64,000 bases of DNA from Paludibacteraceae bacterium. GTDB taxonomy: Bacteria; Bacteroidota; Bacteroidia; Bacteroidales; Paludibacteraceae. The DNA lies in contig JAKSNS010000003.1 in NCBI GenBank assembly GCA_024399545.1, positions 1 through 64,000 of the forward strand. Direction: 5' to 3'. The position numbers and the translations under genes were made by a program. The notes beneath the pieces are model-generated. The model did not search any database. It worked only from the letters and a program-made list of their open reading frames with translations, and was not told the origin of the DNA. Position 1 is the first letter of the stretch. Each line of letters begins with the position of its first letter. Positions 54,809-62,883 of this stretch are shown here, piece after piece.

Positions 54809-57256
54809 TCAGTTTTCAACAAGGAAATTGAGCCTGTTGAAGACATTCGCCTCACAAGTCCCACTGTCAAAATCGAGGAAAAGCAGGTTCATTCGAGGGT
54901 AAAGTTCCTTGATTCGTTTTTCTACGCCCTTAGATACGATATGGTTAGCGATACACCCAAAAGGTTGCAGTGATACGACCCTGTTTACACCCGCCTCAGC
55001 CAAATGGCAAATCTCGCCAGGTAAGAACCACCCCTCGCCAAAGTCAGCCGCAAGGTTGACGACACGTGATGCCAAATCAGCATTGTCCCTGATGTCGGTG
55101 AATTTACGGTAAAGAGGATAAGGAGAACAGATTTTGTCGTATTGACGCATCTTGGACATCAAATAGGCGTGGATGAGGTTATATACCAATGAATTAGTCT
55201 CGACATGCTTTATATTCTCCTTACGATTAACCGACTGACTGACAAGCGAGGTAGAGAAAAAGCCGGACAACATAGGTGGCACCACCTCAAATCCCTTTTC
55301 GACCAGCCAAGGTATAACGCAGTGGTTGCTGAAACTGTTATACTTGACATAAATCTCGCCAACGACACCGACGCACTGAGCATTCTTAGAGAAATCAGTA
55401 ATGCTTGAGAAGTCACAGACGGCATTTGCAAGCAGTTGGCGGAGTGCTTTGCGGTTGCACTGCCTAACGATTTCCGTGCCACGATTTATGTACCCCCACA
55501 GCAGTTTTTTCGCAGACCCTTTTATCCTTTCGCGCACCACGGCAGGGTAGTACATTTTGTAAAGCGAGTCAACATAAAGTATAGACTCCATCGCTATCCT
55601 CAGCAACTTTCGCCACGAGACAGCAAAGCCGGGTTGTTGGTTGTTCAAGCCCTCGCCTATAGCCAACGAGACAACAGGGACGTCGGCAAAACCATGGCGT
55701 ACCATTGCGTTCTTGATAAGCGAATAATAGTTAGACGCACGGCACTGGCCGCCAGTCTGAGTTATGATTACCGCGACCTGGTCACGGTTGTATTTTCCGC
55801 TTTTCAGTGCGTTAACCACACTGCCGACAACTATCGTTGCAGGATAGCAGATGTCATTGTTTGCTGATTTCAAACCTTGTTCGGCATCCTCTTGTTGCCC
55901 CATAGGCAGATTCACGAGGTTATACCCGACCACGGAAAAAAGCGGGGGAAGGAACTCCGAATACCCCTCAGCGAAATAGGGAGCAATTAGTGTCCTGCGA
56001 GTATCCTCAATATCGAAAATCTTTGTCGTCCAACGCTCGTCACTAATTGACGCTCGTTGCGTACCCTTGCTAGCCTCGGCGCTTTCAAGCATGCTTCGCA
56101 CCCTCAGCCTTAGCGAACCTATATTGTTGACATCGTCGATTTTTAGTGTGGTGAGGTTCTTGCCAAAACGGTTAAGTATATTGCCGACCTCGTCCAAGAT
56201 AAAAGCGTCAGGGCCACAACCGAAAGAGGTGAGTTCGACGAAATGCAGCCTGGAATAAAGGTTGTTGGCGACAAAATAGGCGGCTTTGAAAATGCGGTTA
56301 GGGTAAGCCCACTGGCATAAAGCGTTAAGTTTCTGATAGACGGCAGACCCTTCGTGCATGGCAACATGTTCCGTAATCACGTCAACGCCCATTCTGCTGA
56401 TGGCATAAGAGACCTTGTGTTCAATTTGCGGGTCAACATGGTAAGGCCTTCCAGCCAGCAGTACGATTGCCCTATGGTTTGCGACGGCTTCGTCTAAGAC
56501 ATCCCTACCCCTATTTTCAAGCCACTCCAGATATTCGTTTTGCGCTCGCCAAGCTTCGGCCACCGCCTCTTGCGCCTTTTTCTTCGGCACACCCAAAGAG
56601 GCCAGATAACCGACGCAAGATTTCCGCATCAACGCATAATCATTCATCGAGACAACCAAGGTGTCAACCTTCTCGGAGTCGATAGACGACTTAAGCACGT
56701 CAGAATAAGCGGAGACAATTGGGCAGTTGAAGCTGTTCTTAGATTTTTCGTCCTCTTTGCGCTCATAAACCACGAAAGGATAGAAAACCCTCTCAACCCC
56801 ACGTCGCAAGAGGTCAACGACGTGACCGTGCATGAGTTTCGCAGGGAAGCAGATATTGTCAGCCATAATAGTTCTCACGCCACCCTCGTAAAGTATGTTT
56901 GACGAAGGGTGCGACAAGACAACCCTTATTCCACAATGTGTGAAAAGGGTGTGCCAAAAAGGATAATTCTCGTAAATGCCCAACGCCCTTGGTATTCCGA
57001 CGCAGAGACGTTTTTCGTCTTTGGCGAAAGGGTCACGCCTGTCAAACAACCGCTTGTACTTCTCCTCATACATGTTCACCCCAACGTAACTGCTTTCACG
57101 CTCGTTGGCGAAAACCTTTTCGCAGTTGTTGCCAGAATAATATGTCCTGCCGTTGGCAAATGTGAAACACCTCACGTTGCAGTGGTTGTCGCACCCAGGG
57201 CAGACCTCGTTAGACGAGGTATATGTATTTGCGTTTACCAGATCTTCAAGTTTCAT
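54809..57256 (-). CDS. Acyl-CoA dehydratase activase-related protein, C-terminal part (DUF2229/HGD-D-like)
   Basis: An 815-residue protein matching the second half of the large fused activase found in other Bacteroidota and Firmicutes. After a Cys-rich N-terminus (CPGCDNHCNVRCF) comes the DUF2229 region (LCVGIPRALGIYENYPFWHTLF, quoted as CVGIPRALGIYENYPFW) and then a 2-hydroxyacyl-CoA dehydratase D-like region (TQTGGQCRASNYYSLIK, FGCIANHIV). Cysteines in GGQCRAS and QPFGC could hold an iron-sulfur cluster. It starts 7 bases after the ATPase half, so the two are made together. The physiological substrate is unknown; no dehydratase alpha/beta genes or CoA-transferase are nearby. Confidence 0.75.
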   Translation of the reverse strand: MKLEDLVNANTYTSSNEVCPGCDNHCNVRCFTFANGRTYYSGNNCEKVFANERESSYVGVNMYEEKYKRLFDRRDPFAKDEKRLCVGIPRALGIYENYPFWHTLFTHCGIRVVLSHPSSNILYEGGVRTIMADNICFPAKLMHGHVVDLLRRGVERVFYPFVVYERKEDEKSKNSFNCPIVSAYSDVLKSSIDSEKVDTLVVSMNDYALMRKSCVGYLASLGVPKKKAQEAVAEAWRAQNEYLEWLENRGRDVLDEAVANHRAIVLLAGRPYHVDPQIEHKVSYAISRMGVDVITEHVAMHEGSAVYQKLNALCQWAYPNRIFKAAYFVANNLYSRLHFVELTSFGCGPDAFILDEVGNILNRFGKNLTTLKIDDVNNIGSLRLRVRSMLESAEASKGTQRASISDERWTTKIFDIEDTRRTLIAPYFAEGYSEFLPPLFSVVGYNLVNLPMGQQEDAEQGLKSANNDICYPATIVVGSVVNALKSGKYNRDQVAVIITQTGGQCRASNYYSLIKNAMVRHGFADVPVVSLAIGEGLNNQQPGFAVSWRKLLRIAMESILYVDSLYKMYYPAVVRERIKGSAKKLLWGYINRGTEIVRQCNRKALRQLLANAVCDFSSITDFSKNAQCVGVVGEIYVKYNSFSNHCVIPWLVEKGFEVVPPMLSGFFSTSLVSQSVNRKENIKHVETNSLVYNLIHAYLMSKMRQYDKICSPYPLYRKFTDIRDNADLASRVVNLAADFGEGWFLPGEICHLAEAGVNRVVSLQPFGCIANHIVSKGVEKRIKELYPRMNLLFLDFDSGTCEANVFNRLNFLVEN

Positions 57257-57263
57257 AAGGCAA

Positions 57264-58997
57264 TTATTTTATAGCATAAAGCGCCGCACCGTAAGCCCCC
57301 ATCAACTCCGGGTGGTCGGTAATAGCCACACTCCTACCCGTCAACAATTCAAGAGCCCTGACGACGCTGCGGTTCCTGAACGTCCCCCCTTGCACTACTA
57401 TTTTCTGGCCAAGGTCGTCGATGGAACGAAGTTTCAGCACCTTGAAGAGGCAGTTTTTTATCACAGAATAACTAAACCCGGCAGCGATGTCAGGTATCGG
57501 TGTTCCCTCGCGCATAGCCTGTTTTACCTTAGAGTTCATGAAAACGGTGCATCTTGTCCCGAGGTCGTAAGGGTTTTGCGAGAAAGAGGCCAGTTCGTCG
57601 AAAGAGTCAACGTCATAGCCCAACATTCGTGCGAAAGTCTGTAGGAACGAACCACAACCCGACGAGCAAGCCTCGTTAATCTCTATCCTCTTAATAGCCT
57701 TGTTCTCGACAAAAATAGCTTTCATATCCTGTCCGCCAATGTCCAGGACGAAACTGACATCGGGAATTATATGTCGTGCGGCGGCAAAATGCGCCATAGT
57801 CTCGACAATGCCGCAATCAAGGTTGAACGCCTGTTTGAGCAGGTTTTCGCCATAGCCAGTAACACAACTGGAGGCTATTTCGCATTGACCACCCAAAGTG
57901 TCTTTCAGTTTGCGCAACGAAGCGTGGAAAGCCTCGAAACTGTCGCCGTTGTTCTGACGGTAATCCGAAAATACCAAAGCCCCGTCGCTGTCAGTAACCA
58001 CCACTTTGGTCGTGGTCGAACCAGAATCCACACCCAAATATAAGTTGCCGTTTACGTTAGGTGTTGTAGGCAACTCATAACCTTTCTTGGAGGTCAGCCA
58101 CTCCTCCCTCTCATCCTTAGAGATAAAGAGGGGTTTCAGCCCACTGTCTATCCTGAGGGCATCTGTCAAATTCGCTACAACCGACAAATCACACTCCACA
58201 ACATCGTCGGCGCCACCCAACAACGCACAACCCAAGGCAGGGACGACCTCTGGCCTTTCGGGCAATACGCAATCCTCTTCAGGAATAGAGATCACACGTC
58301 TGAAATGCCCTGGCAACTCGCTGAGATAAGCAAAAGGGCCACCGCACATAAACACCTTACCACCAAAATCCATCCCCCTTGCCAAAGAGGAAACAACCTG
58401 CACAGCCACAGCATGGAACATACTTGCGGCAATATCCTCGCGGGACACTTTCCGGCTCTGCAGGTTTTGTATGTCAGTCTTGGAGAAAACCCCACAACGC
58501 GAGGCGATAGGGTATATCCTTGTTGAGTGCTTAGCCAACTCGTTAAGTTCGGCAGGGGAGACACCAAGCAAAGTGGCCGTTTGGTCAATGAAGGCACCTG
58601 TTCCGCCAGCGCAACTACCGTTCATCCTGATGTCAGGTACACGTCCCTGCTCGAAAAACACCATCTTAGAATCCTCCCCACCAATATCAATCAAAGTCCG
58701 CACCTCTGGGTAAAGCCTTTTGACGACCTCGGCGGCGGCAATAACCTCCTGCACGAACTTAACTCCCGCACGTTCCGCATAACCCATACCCACGGAACCA
58801 GTCATGACAATACCCGCTTTCTCGACGTCACAACATTTCCTGAGTTTTGCCACGAACTCCCTTGCCGCCTTTGGCACATCAGCGTTGTGGCGTCTGTAAT
58901 CCGAGAAAAGCACATTACCCTGTGCGTCGGTCAAGACACCTTTTATGGTTGTTGAACCAATATCAATGCCAAGTCTATATCTTCCACTTTGTTGCAT
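57264..58997 (-). CDS. BadF/BadG/BcrA/BcrD-type ATPase, tandem domains
   Basis: A 577-residue protein with two activase ATPase domains in tandem. The ATG at 58997 precedes the first domain (RLGIDIGSTTIKGVLTD); the second starts near residue 320 (LGVDSGSTTTKVVVTD). Both have the ASKHA nucleotide fold with TLIDIGGEDSK and LDIGGQDMKA. Cysteines that bind the bridging [4Fe-4S] cluster in such activases appear as GSCAGGTGAF with SRCGVF, and EACSSGCGSF with TRCTVF. In known systems the ATPase drives one electron into a radical dehydratase. Co-transcribed with the 815-residue partner; oxygen-sensitive anaerobic metabolism is implied. Confidence 0.85.
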   Translation of the reverse strand: MQQSGRYRLGIDIGSTTIKGVLTDAQGNVLFSDYRRHNADVPKAAREFVAKLRKCCDVEKAGIVMTGSVGMGYAERAGVKFVQEVIAAAEVVKRLYPEVRTLIDIGGEDSKMVFFEQGRVPDIRMNGSCAGGTGAFIDQTATLLGVSPAELNELAKHSTRIYPIASRCGVFSKTDIQNLQSRKVSREDIAASMFHAVAVQVVSSLARGMDFGGKVFMCGGPFAYLSELPGHFRRVISIPEEDCVLPERPEVVPALGCALLGGADDVVECDLSVVANLTDALRIDSGLKPLFISKDEREEWLTSKKGYELPTTPNVNGNLYLGVDSGSTTTKVVVTDSDGALVFSDYRQNNGDSFEAFHASLRKLKDTLGGQCEIASSCVTGYGENLLKQAFNLDCGIVETMAHFAAARHIIPDVSFVLDIGGQDMKAIFVENKAIKRIEINEACSSGCGSFLQTFARMLGYDVDSFDELASFSQNPYDLGTRCTVFMNSKVKQAMREGTPIPDIAAGFSYSVIKNCLFKVLKLRSIDDLGQKIVVQGGTFRNRSVVRALELLTGRSVAITDHPELMGAYGAALYAIK

Positions 58998-59049
58998 AAT
59001 CTGACAAAAAAGAACTAAGTGATGATAAAATAATAACTCGATACAAATA

Positions 59050-59067
59050 CACGAAACGTAATAGAGC
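59050..59067. repeat. Fragment of MITE end
   Basis: CACGAAACGTAATAGAGC differs by one base from the right end of the MITE-like family (CACGAAACGTTATAGAG). Confidence 0.4.
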
Positions 59068-59073
59068 AAAACA

Positions 59074-59098
59074 AAAAGCCGCTGCGAAAAGCAACGGC
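59074..59098 (-). terminator. Terminator of tRNA-Ala
   Basis: Minus-strand stem GCCGTTGC / GCAGCGGC (plus-strand arms 59078-59085 and 59091-59098) followed by TTTTTGTTTT. It lies 16 bases after the tRNA. Confidence 0.75.
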
Positions 59099-59114
59099 AA
59101 CACCAGCAATACTG

Positions 59115-59188
59115 TGGAGTATAGCGGACTCGAACCGCTCACCTCGACACTGCCAGTGTCGCGCTCTAGCCGGATGAGCTAATACCCC
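59115..59188 (-). tRNA. tRNA-Ala (anticodon GGC)
   Basis: The minus strand folds into a 74-base cloverleaf ending at the discriminator base. Acceptor arms are GGGGTAT (59188-59182) and ATACTCC (59122-59116), with the G3-U70 pair that marks alanine tRNAs. The anticodon stem-loop is CGACA-CTGGCAG-TGTCG, giving anticodon GGC (reads GCC and GCU). The T arm is AGCGG-TTCGAGT-CCGCT. The discriminator is A, and the CCA end is not encoded. Confidence 0.93.
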
Positions 59189-59200
59189 AACTTTTCGGGT

Positions 59201-59232
59201 GCAAAGGTACAACTTTTTTTCCATTCCCACAA
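59201..59232 (-). promoter_or_regulatory. Promoter of tRNA-Ala
   Basis: Minus strand: TTG at 59232-59230, 20 bases, TACCTTTGC at 59209-59201. The mature tRNA begins 12 bases later. Confidence 0.7.
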
Positions 59233-59373
59233 GTTTTTCGCCATCTTTTTATCATATTTATTCAAGTTTCGCATGTCCTAAGCCCGAAGGGTGACATAGA
59301 TTAGCATAGTGGCATAAGCCCTATGGATAAGAATGTCAGCCATTTGCAACATCTTTGGGTCATTCTCGATAAA

Positions 59374-59401
59374 GTAGAGACGCGGCATGCCGCGTCTCTA
59401 C
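59374..59401. repeat. Perfect 28-bp palindrome
   Basis: The half-site GTAGAGACGCGGCA is followed directly by its reverse complement. GTAGAGACGC-type palindromes of this form recur in bacterial intergenic DNA. It sits in the gene-free stretch 59210-59468, 68 bases after the lipoprotein stop codon on the minus strand, where it could also act as a hairpin. The rest of that stretch shows no gene. Confidence 0.75.
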
Positions 59402-59468
59402 GGATATAATGACATTTCATTTTTTGACTCTAAAAAACATAAATGTCCATTACTTACTATTCGATATG

Positions 59469-60641
59469 TCAATTGTCCTTCTTGACGTTTTTAATGATGA
59501 CTCTCGAAGCTACGCCATCATCATTGAGACGGTCTGGATTTATGATGTGGCACTCGCCATCTATCCAATAGGCAGGCCTTACACCGTGATTCACATTGTC
59601 ATAAAGTGTTCCGACCGTTACAATTTGACCTTTTGAGTTCATCGTCATATCAATGATTGAAGCGAGTGTGTTCTCCTTAGGGTATTGGTATATCGTTTGA
59701 GGCATCACCTGACCATCCTTCAAGACATAGAAACCACCACGGATAGTGTCAACTGCACCGATTTCTCCTGTCTTTGGATTGACATAACCATGCGCATAAT
59801 ATTCGGTCACTAACGAATAGATGCTGCCGGATGCATCATCCCATTTTGAGGATTTGACAATACCGTAAGTCATGCTGGCGTTTGACTCTGACCATTGGTA
59901 AGGTATCGTGGTAAAACTTTGTTGCTGACTATTGTATTCGAAAGCTTTGGCTTTCTCGTCTTTTTCAATGTGAATACCAGCCATCTTGAAATCTGTACCG
60001 TTGGTCAGTGCTCCGGCGTAAGCAAATGTCGAAGCGCTGTCCATCTGTCCCATTTCAATAAGTTGGCGATTCATCCACACAACGGGAGTGTATTCACCGG
60101 ATTCGCCCATATATGAGCCAACAATGAATTCATTTCCATCAGTATATTCAATAGACGAAATATCCCACAGTTGAACTTCTCCGATTGACCCGACAGGCAA
60201 TGCATTGAAGTTTGTGCCATCCCATACTGCTGGCTGACCCCATTTAAGTCCGGCAAGGACAATATCGCCATTCTCCTTGAATGCTATGCCACAGAACGCA
60301 GAGGCTTCAAATGTGTATTCGCTGCACTCCTCATTGTTTTTGTATAATGCAGATTTGGGGGGAATACCCGCACCAAACGGGCTATCCAACTGTCCAACGA
60401 CATATACATCACCATTGTCGCGTACAGCCATATCAAGGGCAGCAAATACCGTATTGTCTGTTCTGCTGAAATAGTGTATCTGATCGTTGGTCATCAGAAA
60501 TGATTCGGAGTTGTAAGTACCCATAATATACATCGTTTCAGATGAAGAAGGGTTTTCGGGTTCGTTGTCTTTTTTGCAAGACGTAAATGCCAGCACCGAT
60601 GCAGCCAGCATAAATGCAAACAGTTTTAATTTTTTGTTCAT
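59469..60641 (-). CDS. Lipoprotein with beta-propeller-like repeats
   Basis: A 390-residue lipoprotein of unknown role. Signal peptide MNKKLKLFAFMLAASVLAF ending TSC, with the lipidated Cys at residue 22 and a KKDNEPENPSSSE linker after it. The mature part repeats short strands of the form NGDVYVVGQL, NGDIVLAGLKWGQPAVW, NEFIVGSYM, KGQIVTVGTLYD, which suggests blades of a beta propeller. No enzyme motif is seen. It is monocistronic, with a promoter at 60756-60790 inside a 55-base module shared with the sulfatase gene. Confidence 0.75.
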   Translation of the reverse strand: MNKKLKLFAFMLAASVLAFTSCKKDNEPENPSSSETMYIMGTYNSESFLMTNDQIHYFSRTDNTVFAALDMAVRDNGDVYVVGQLDSPFGAGIPPKSALYKNNEECSEYTFEASAFCGIAFKENGDIVLAGLKWGQPAVWDGTNFNALPVGSIGEVQLWDISSIEYTDGNEFIVGSYMGESGEYTPVVWMNRQLIEMGQMDSASTFAYAGALTNGTDFKMAGIHIEKDEKAKAFEYNSQQQSFTTIPYQWSESNASMTYGIVKSSKWDDASGSIYSLVTEYYAHGYVNPKTGEIGAVDTIRGGFYVLKDGQVMPQTIYQYPKENTLASIIDMTMNSKGQIVTVGTLYDNVNHGVRPAYWIDGECHIINPDRLNDDGVASRVIIKNVKKDN

Positions 60642-60753
60642 AAAATAACTTTTTTAATCAGGCTCTTTTTTTTGATATCATCGTGCAAATCAGCAGAACC
60701 TATTATCTGATTTGTAAGATACGAGAGTTTTGCAAACTCTGATTGGAATTCAA

Positions 60754-60808
60754 GTGCAAAGGTACAAATTTTATCTCAGATATCGGCAAATATTTCAGAG
60801 AAAATAAT
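60754..60808 (-). promoter_or_regulatory. Promoter module, shared with 36633-36687
   Basis: Minus strand: TTTG at 60790-60787, 22 bases, TACCTTTGC at 60764-60756. About 90% identical over 55 bases to the module before the sulfatase gene. Confidence 0.6.
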
Positions 60809-60942
60809 ACTGAAAATGCAATGGAGAAAATCACAAGAATGATATGGGTATAACATTATCTGAATCGGTGTTTTAAGAAAGGGAGGGGTGACACCAAAAA
60901 TATGTTTTACGGGTCGGGAATGGTAAGACACATAAAAACCTA

Positions 60943-61150
60943 CCCCCAACTTTTTAGGTGAAATTATTGAAATTATTGAAATCGCATGCAAGCCGAAACC
61001 TCAAATGCGCACATAAATGTACACACAAACTCACAACACAAAAGAGCAAGCAAAGAGCAAGCCCTACCGTACCATAAAAAACAGAAAATCGTATAATGAC
61101 TTCTCAAACGATTTCAATAATTTCAATAATTTCACCTGAAAACTTGGGGG
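60943..61150. repeat. MITE-like element with 42-base inverted arms
   Basis: Arms at 60943-60984 and 61109-61150 are near-perfect inverted copies: CCCCCAACTTTT, AGGTGAAA, then TTATTGAAA repeats and ATCG. The inside (61034-61080) matches 15496-15540 in reverse orientation. No protein frame is credible in it. The gene-free stretch 60642-61296 otherwise holds the promoter at 60754 and the terminator at 61244. Confidence 0.75.
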
Positions 61151-61236
61151 TGGTTTTTCCTCCTGTTTTTTGTTTTAGAGATTCTAGGACGCTTCGCTTT
61201 TCTAGTAAGTTATAAGGGCGAGTTCTATATATAAGC

Positions 61237-61274
61237 AAAAAAAGAGGGTGCGCCGGAGTTGCTGGCACACCCTC
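61237..61274 (-). terminator. Terminator of the OmpA-family gene
   Basis: Plus-strand arms GAGGGTGCGCC (61244-61254) and GGCACACCCTC (61264-61274); on the minus strand seven T follow. It lies 22 bases after the stop codon. Confidence 0.85.
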
Positions 61275-61296
61275 AAAAAAAGGTATATAGTATCTA

Positions 61297-62874
61297 TTAA
61301 TCCTCACGGATATCAATCTCGGCACGACGGTTAAGCTTCCTGCCCTCTGGGGTATCATTAGAAGCGACTGGGTCCTTATCACCGCGAGATACGCAAATGA
61401 TACGAGAAGGATCAGCACCATGTTTAACGAGAATAGTCTTCATAGCCTCGGCACGACGTTGACCGTAGATGATATTCTGGTCAGAGTTACCAGAACTATC
61501 GGCATGACCGAATACCATAACGATTACGTTAGGATTCTTTCGCATCAAGTCAGCGAGCTTCTTCAAAGCGTCTGCGGCCTCCTCATCCATATAAGGGAAG
61601 TCTTGAGCAGAGTCGAAGTGTGCAATACTATTGATGTGACCAGCGATGCGCTTACGTTCCTGGATTTCAGCCTTCTTCTTCAGCAACGAGTCATGCTCGG
61701 CGCGGAGTGCCTGGAACTCAGCATCGAGTGCATTCTTCTCAGCAGACTCGCGTTCAAGTCTCCTACGTGCAGCTTCAGCATCTTCAGCAGATTGAGCGGC
61801 AAGGTTCAAAGCATCCAACGAGTCTTGCTGGTGCTTGAGCTTCATCAACTCAAGATCCTTGCGGTCTTTCCTTGCCTGAGCGAGACGATCCTCGAACGCC
61901 TTAGCCTTCTTGTCGGCTTGGTCAACCCTGAACATGAAACCTAAACGGATACCGAAGTTGAAAGGATGAACCTCCTTAACCCTGTCAGAGCAGAAAGTGC
62001 CTACGTATTTTCCAGGGGCATCGAGAGTAGGACGCAGAATCAATTCCTGGTCTTTATGGTCGATTGTGTTAAGGAAATAGTAGCCACCGTAAAGACCGAG
62101 GTAGAAGTCAGAGATGCGGGTCATCTTGAACGTGAAACCCAAGTCGATGATTGCACCGACATTGAAAGCATTGTAATTGTGGTCGCCGTCATCACCATAT
62201 TTGGTTGACGAGAAACCATGCTCGACGATGTTGCTATAGGTTACGTTAGTAGATGGGAAATAACCTGTGATAGTGTAATTGCCATCGACTGTTTTGTAAG
62301 TACTATAAACAGGGAAAGCCAACGAAGCACCAGCACCCAAGAGGAACGCAGTTTTCTTGTTGATGAAATGACGGTAGTTGAACATGATAGGCACTTCGAC
62401 CTGCAACATCAACTGTTTTTCCTTCCAATCGTTGAAAGTAATAGTCTGGTCATACAAAAGGCCGTTGTCAGGGTGAACGAGGTTCAGGTGCTGGAACGAG
62501 TAGTTATAGATAGCGGCAGACTGATAAACAGTAGCCTGGGCACCAATAGCTAAACCCCAATGCTTGTTGAACATCACCTGATACTGGAGACGGAAGTCGC
62601 CACCATGAGAAGGTTTCCAATCCCCTTCCAAAGGATCGTAAGCCATAGTGTTCATCCCCACACCGAAATAGAAGTTGATGTTATGAGACGTACTGTTGTC
62701 CTTCATCTTCTTTACAAGCAAACTGTCTTCCAAAGCTTGTTTTGCGATAAGACTGTCAACTTTTGCAGTGTCCTGGCTGGTCAGGGAGGAGTTCGAGAAA
62801 TCCTCGAACTCTTCCTGAGCATAGCCATAAACCGACACAAGCAATACTGTAATAATCAAAAATATCTTTTTCAT
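61297..62874 (-). CDS. OmpA-family outer-membrane protein with barrel and coiled coil
   Basis: A 525-residue protein. The signal peptide (MKKIFLIITVLLVSVYGYAQ) starts at the ATG at 62874. Residues about 65-305 show alternating aromatic beta strands of an outer-membrane barrel (NINFYFGVGMN, WGLAIGAQATVY, DFYLGLYGGYYFL). Residues about 320-410 form a charged coiled coil (KAFEDRLAQARKDRKDLE, RRRLERESAEKN). The C-terminal OmpA domain (about 415-525) binds peptidoglycan, with VIVMVFGHADSSG, NIIYGQRRAEAMK and LNRRAEI. It likely anchors the outer membrane to the wall. The gene follows the T9SS protein by 9 bases, as in other Bacteroidota operons. Confidence 0.88.
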   Translation of the reverse strand: MKKIFLIITVLLVSVYGYAQEEFEDFSNSSLTSQDTAKVDSLIAKQALEDSLLVKKMKDNSTSHNINFYFGVGMNTMAYDPLEGDWKPSHGGDFRLQYQVMFNKHWGLAIGAQATVYQSAAIYNYSFQHLNLVHPDNGLLYDQTITFNDWKEKQLMLQVEVPIMFNYRHFINKKTAFLLGAGASLAFPVYSTYKTVDGNYTITGYFPSTNVTYSNIVEHGFSSTKYGDDGDHNYNAFNVGAIIDLGFTFKMTRISDFYLGLYGGYYFLNTIDHKDQELILRPTLDAPGKYVGTFCSDRVKEVHPFNFGIRLGFMFRVDQADKKAKAFEDRLAQARKDRKDLELMKLKHQQDSLDALNLAAQSAEDAEAARRRLERESAEKNALDAEFQALRAEHDSLLKKKAEIQERKRIAGHINSIAHFDSAQDFPYMDEEAADALKKLADLMRKNPNVIVMVFGHADSSGNSDQNIIYGQRRAEAMKTILVKHGADPSRIICVSRGDKDPVASNDTPEGRKLNRRAEIDIRED

Positions 62875-62883
62875 ATCTGCTTA

